From Flavobacterium sp. YJ01 (lineage in GTDB: Bacteria > Bacteroidota > Bacteroidia > Flavobacteriales > Flavobacteriaceae): a stretch of 64,000 nucleotides of DNA. The notes under the pieces were generated by a model, which did no database searches, was not told where the DNA came from, and was given only the letters and a program-made list of their open reading frames with translations. This document shows, piece by piece, positions 62,063-64,000 of this stretch (position 1 is its first letter; every line of letters starts with the position of its first letter). The position numbers were made by a program, and so were the translations under genes. The DNA lies in NCBI RefSeq assembly GCF_029320955.1, contig NZ_CP119757.1, positions 5,208,001-5,272,000 on the forward strand. The letters are read 5' to 3'.

Positions 62063-62434
62063 TTATTTTTTTAATTTTATTTTTAGATTTCCGTCAGTAT
62101 TATCATAACTTTCAACTCTTCCATCCTTAAATCTAATATAACTTAATCCGTAATAATATGTTTTAAATGGACCAACCTTGTCTAATGATTTAGGATCACC
62201 CATAGCTTCAAGAACCTCATCTTCTGTTGATCCTATAGAAAAATAGCTTTCATTGTCAGCTTTGTTCTTTTTTGTTTCATCATTTGGATTTTCGCGTATT
62301 TGCTGTAATTCTTTCTCTAATTCAGCATTTTTCTTTTCTAAATTTTCGATGTAATCTTTCTCGGTTTGTGATGGGCTTTGATTACATGCAGAAAAAAATA
62401 AAGTGAAAAATATAGTGTAAAATAGATTTTTCAT
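62063..62434 (-). CDS. Small lipoprotein with SmpA/OmlA-like end
   Basis: 123 residues. The lipobox is FFSACNQS. A coiled-coil stretch (KDYIENLEKKNAELEKELQQ) is followed by a domain with YFSIGSTEDEVLEAMGDPKS, resembling the BamE/SmpA-type fold. It ends with a Lys-rich tail. Probably unrelated to the nuclease genes around it. Confidence 0.72.
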   Translation of the reverse strand: MKNLFYTIFFTLFFSACNQSPSQTEKDYIENLEKKNAELEKELQQIRENPNDETKKNKADNESYFSIGSTEDEVLEAMGDPKSLDKVGPFKTYYYGLSYIRFKDGRVESYDNTDGNLKIKLKK

Positions 62435-62616
62435 AATTTTCTGTTTTTAATTTCAAATTAAAAGATTATCGTCTGATAAACTGCGTAAAACTTTCTGTGG
62501 CTTTACGCTATAATGTAGCCAGTGAAATAATTATATTCTGTTTAAAAAAAATCGCGAAGAAAGATTTCCTTTTAATAAAAACCATTTATTACTTCAAACC
62601 GTTGTAATAAACAATT

Positions 62617-63420
62617 TTATCTTAACTTATTCATCAACTTAGGAGTCATTTTTGGCCTAACAACTCTAAACCAATCATGAAGAAATTTGTGGGCTACTTT
62701 TTCTACTTCTGGAATTTTGTTCATTATTGTTTGAATAGAATCAATTTCTATTGGAATTATTCCATGAGCAATGTTTTTTCTGATCTTATTTCCTTCATCG
62801 ATCCAATGGGTTTGACCTCCTATAAATTCCCAATCCGCGCATTCGCCCCAAATATGCTTAAAACTTTCCCAAATGTGGCATATTGTTCCTTTGCCTTCGC
62901 AAGCTTTTTTATTAGGATTGTAATAACTAGCAACGGCTTCAATTGAATTCCAAAATGCCAAGAACTTATCAAAGGGATCTTGAGTATATTTTCCCTTTCT
63001 ATACCAACTTAGAGCTCTAGAATAAACAGTCTCTTCAATACTGAAAATTCTTGATTCCCTAAATGCGTACCTAAAATCATCAACATCTATTTTTCTTTTT
63101 ACTCTATGAAAATTTTTTTGAACTAAAAAATTTTCAGTTAAATCTAATTGTAATGGCAAATCCAGCTTTAAGGTAAGAAAATCAAGCATACGCCCAAACC
63201 AGAGAACTGCGGCACTTTCTGCTAATTCTGAATTGGGTGCAAACGCTGTTACTATTGCATCAAAACCATTTTCGCTATGTTGCACTCTTACATTACTATA
63301 AAAAGCTTCCGGGTGCTCTAAATCCTTCCGTACATTTAGCTCAAATGTTTGTTCTATGGAAACTGGTCCAAAAACTGAAATTTGTACATCCCAAACAGGG
63401 ATATTGTCGTGATGTTTCAT
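62617..63420 (-). CDS. HEPN-type hypothetical protein (MauJ-like)
   Basis: 267 residues without signal peptide. The N-terminal half is mixed (DVQISVFGPVSIEQTFELNV). The C-terminal half is helical with FLAFWNSIEAVASYYNP and IRKNIAHGIIPIEID, where R214 and H219 fit the Rx4H HEPN motif. Proteins of this shape are sometimes labelled MauJ. It may be an RNase or a non-catalytic HEPN protein. No partner is next to it. Confidence 0.6.
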   Translation of the reverse strand: MKHHDNIPVWDVQISVFGPVSIEQTFELNVRKDLEHPEAFYSNVRVQHSENGFDAIVTAFAPNSELAESAAVLWFGRMLDFLTLKLDLPLQLDLTENFLVQKNFHRVKRKIDVDDFRYAFRESRIFSIEETVYSRALSWYRKGKYTQDPFDKFLAFWNSIEAVASYYNPNKKACEGKGTICHIWESFKHIWGECADWEFIGGQTHWIDEGNKIRKNIAHGIIPIEIDSIQTIMNKIPEVEKVAHKFLHDWFRVVRPKMTPKLMNKLR

Positions 63421-63577
63421 TTATCAATCTTTATAATTTGTAGATAACTTCTTAGCGCTACAAGAGGTTTGATATTAAAGAGACGATTTTTTTCATTATT
63501 AAAAATTTCAAATACAATCCATCTTTCAATCTAGTCTTTTTCTCAATCCCTTGAAAAGATTGTTAGCAGATGTTTTT

Positions 63578-64000
63578 TTACCATTGAATATTACCATCAT
63601 TATCAATTTTAGTTGTAATGAAAACTTTAGTAATATCGGCCAATGTAATTTCTTCAGCTTCGTCAGCTACAGATGGTTCATCATAAAAGGCCTCCGTAAT
63701 TTCAAACTCAATTATTTTCTCAAGATAAAAGTTGTTCTCAAACACATCAGTGCGCATTGCTATATTGTCCGTTTTAAAATTATTACCAACACTCGGGTAG
63801 ATAATACATTCAAAACTTTCTGAATCATCACTTTTTTTACCGTGAAGTATTTGTTCAGCTAAAATAGAGCTGGTTAGATATTCCAAATGGTTTAAAACAC
63901 TTTTGGAGAATTCACGACCAAGTAAATTTAAAAAATTTTCAACGTATTCGATAAAAAGAGGTGAGTTGTATGGTTTAATTTCTTCAAATGCTTTAGTTGC
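63578..64000 (-). CDS. Hypothetical protein, 5' part outside window
   Basis: The frame is open from the stop at 63578 to the right window edge (141 codons seen), so the start is missing. It contains PLFIEYVENFLNLLGREF, then SFECIIYPSVGNNFKTDNIA and ends KIDNDGNIQW. The segment IYPSV..G.N.A resembles the C-terminal end of RES-like domains, but the evidence is thin. No call on function. Confidence 0.5.
   Translation of the reverse strand, partial: ATKAFEEIKPYNSPLFIEYVENFLNLLGREFSKSVLNHLEYLTSSILAEQILHGKKSDDSESFECIIYPSVGNNFKTDNIAMRTDVFENNFYLEKIIEFEITEAFYDEPSVADEAEEITLADITKVFITTKIDNDGNIQW

Overview
The window looks like a chromosome segment of a Bacteroidota bacterium, most likely a Flavobacterium or close relative. 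The evidence is a CzcA-type pump fused to a TolC domain, several DUF3347 proteins, -7 promoter boxes of the form TAnnTTTG, many signal peptides ending in Cys or AxA, and a fairly low GC content. No rRNA, tRNA, integrase, transposase or CRISPR array is visible.

Layout. (1) 1-8853, minus strand: a copper/silver-type efflux and metal-binding cluster. It holds a TolC-like protein cut by the window edge, a CusA pump split into two overlapping reading frames, a CxxCH haem-binding protein, three DUF3347 proteins with different metal-binding additions, a YVTN beta-propeller lipoprotein and a Cys/His-rich secreted protein. (2) 9.1-16.7 kb: a mixed stretch with a protease-like gene remnant, a HEPN-type protein, an MscS channel, a deacylase-fold protein that has lost its zinc ligands, two small secreted proteins and a DUF6602/PD-(D/E)xK protein. 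(3) 17.1-27.5 kb, plus strand: a zinc/cobalt/cadmium-type cluster with a DUF6660 protein, a CzcA-TolC fusion, a CzcB adaptor, two structured intergenic elements, a Fur-family regulator, bestrophin, MgtC and a CPC-type P1B ATPase. (4) 28.5-36.8 kb, minus strand: an envelope/lipid module with a lipid kinase, an LtaS-like sulfatase, a histidine kinase and OmpR-type regulator, DUF1345, an EptA-like phosphoethanolamine transferase and a PAP2 phosphatase. Its three transcription units share a 38-bp upstream box, so it looks like a self-contained two-component regulon.

(5) 37.5-43.6 kb: an MBL-fold hydrolase overlapping a 1707-residue protein with a trypsin-like protease domain, a P-loop NTPase and a long helical tail. 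This resembles an Avs1 (AVAST type 1) antiphage system with the protease and NTPase fused. (6) 43.7-51.9 kb: small unknown genes, then a mutagenic repair group (SRAP protein, DnaE2-like polymerase, DinB). (7) 52.3-64 kb: an accessory, defence-like and AT-rich region. It has two copies of a palindromic repeat, low-complexity DNA, a structured leader followed by a DRT/UG-type reverse transcriptase, an Mrr-type endonuclease, a DUF262 pair, a single-HKD phospholipase D-like protein, a HEPN-type protein and a partial gene.

The strongest candidates for new biology are the Avs1-like fusion, the reverse transcriptase with its structured leader, the 38-bp operator of the envelope regulon, and the two structured elements upstream of the Fur-family gene.
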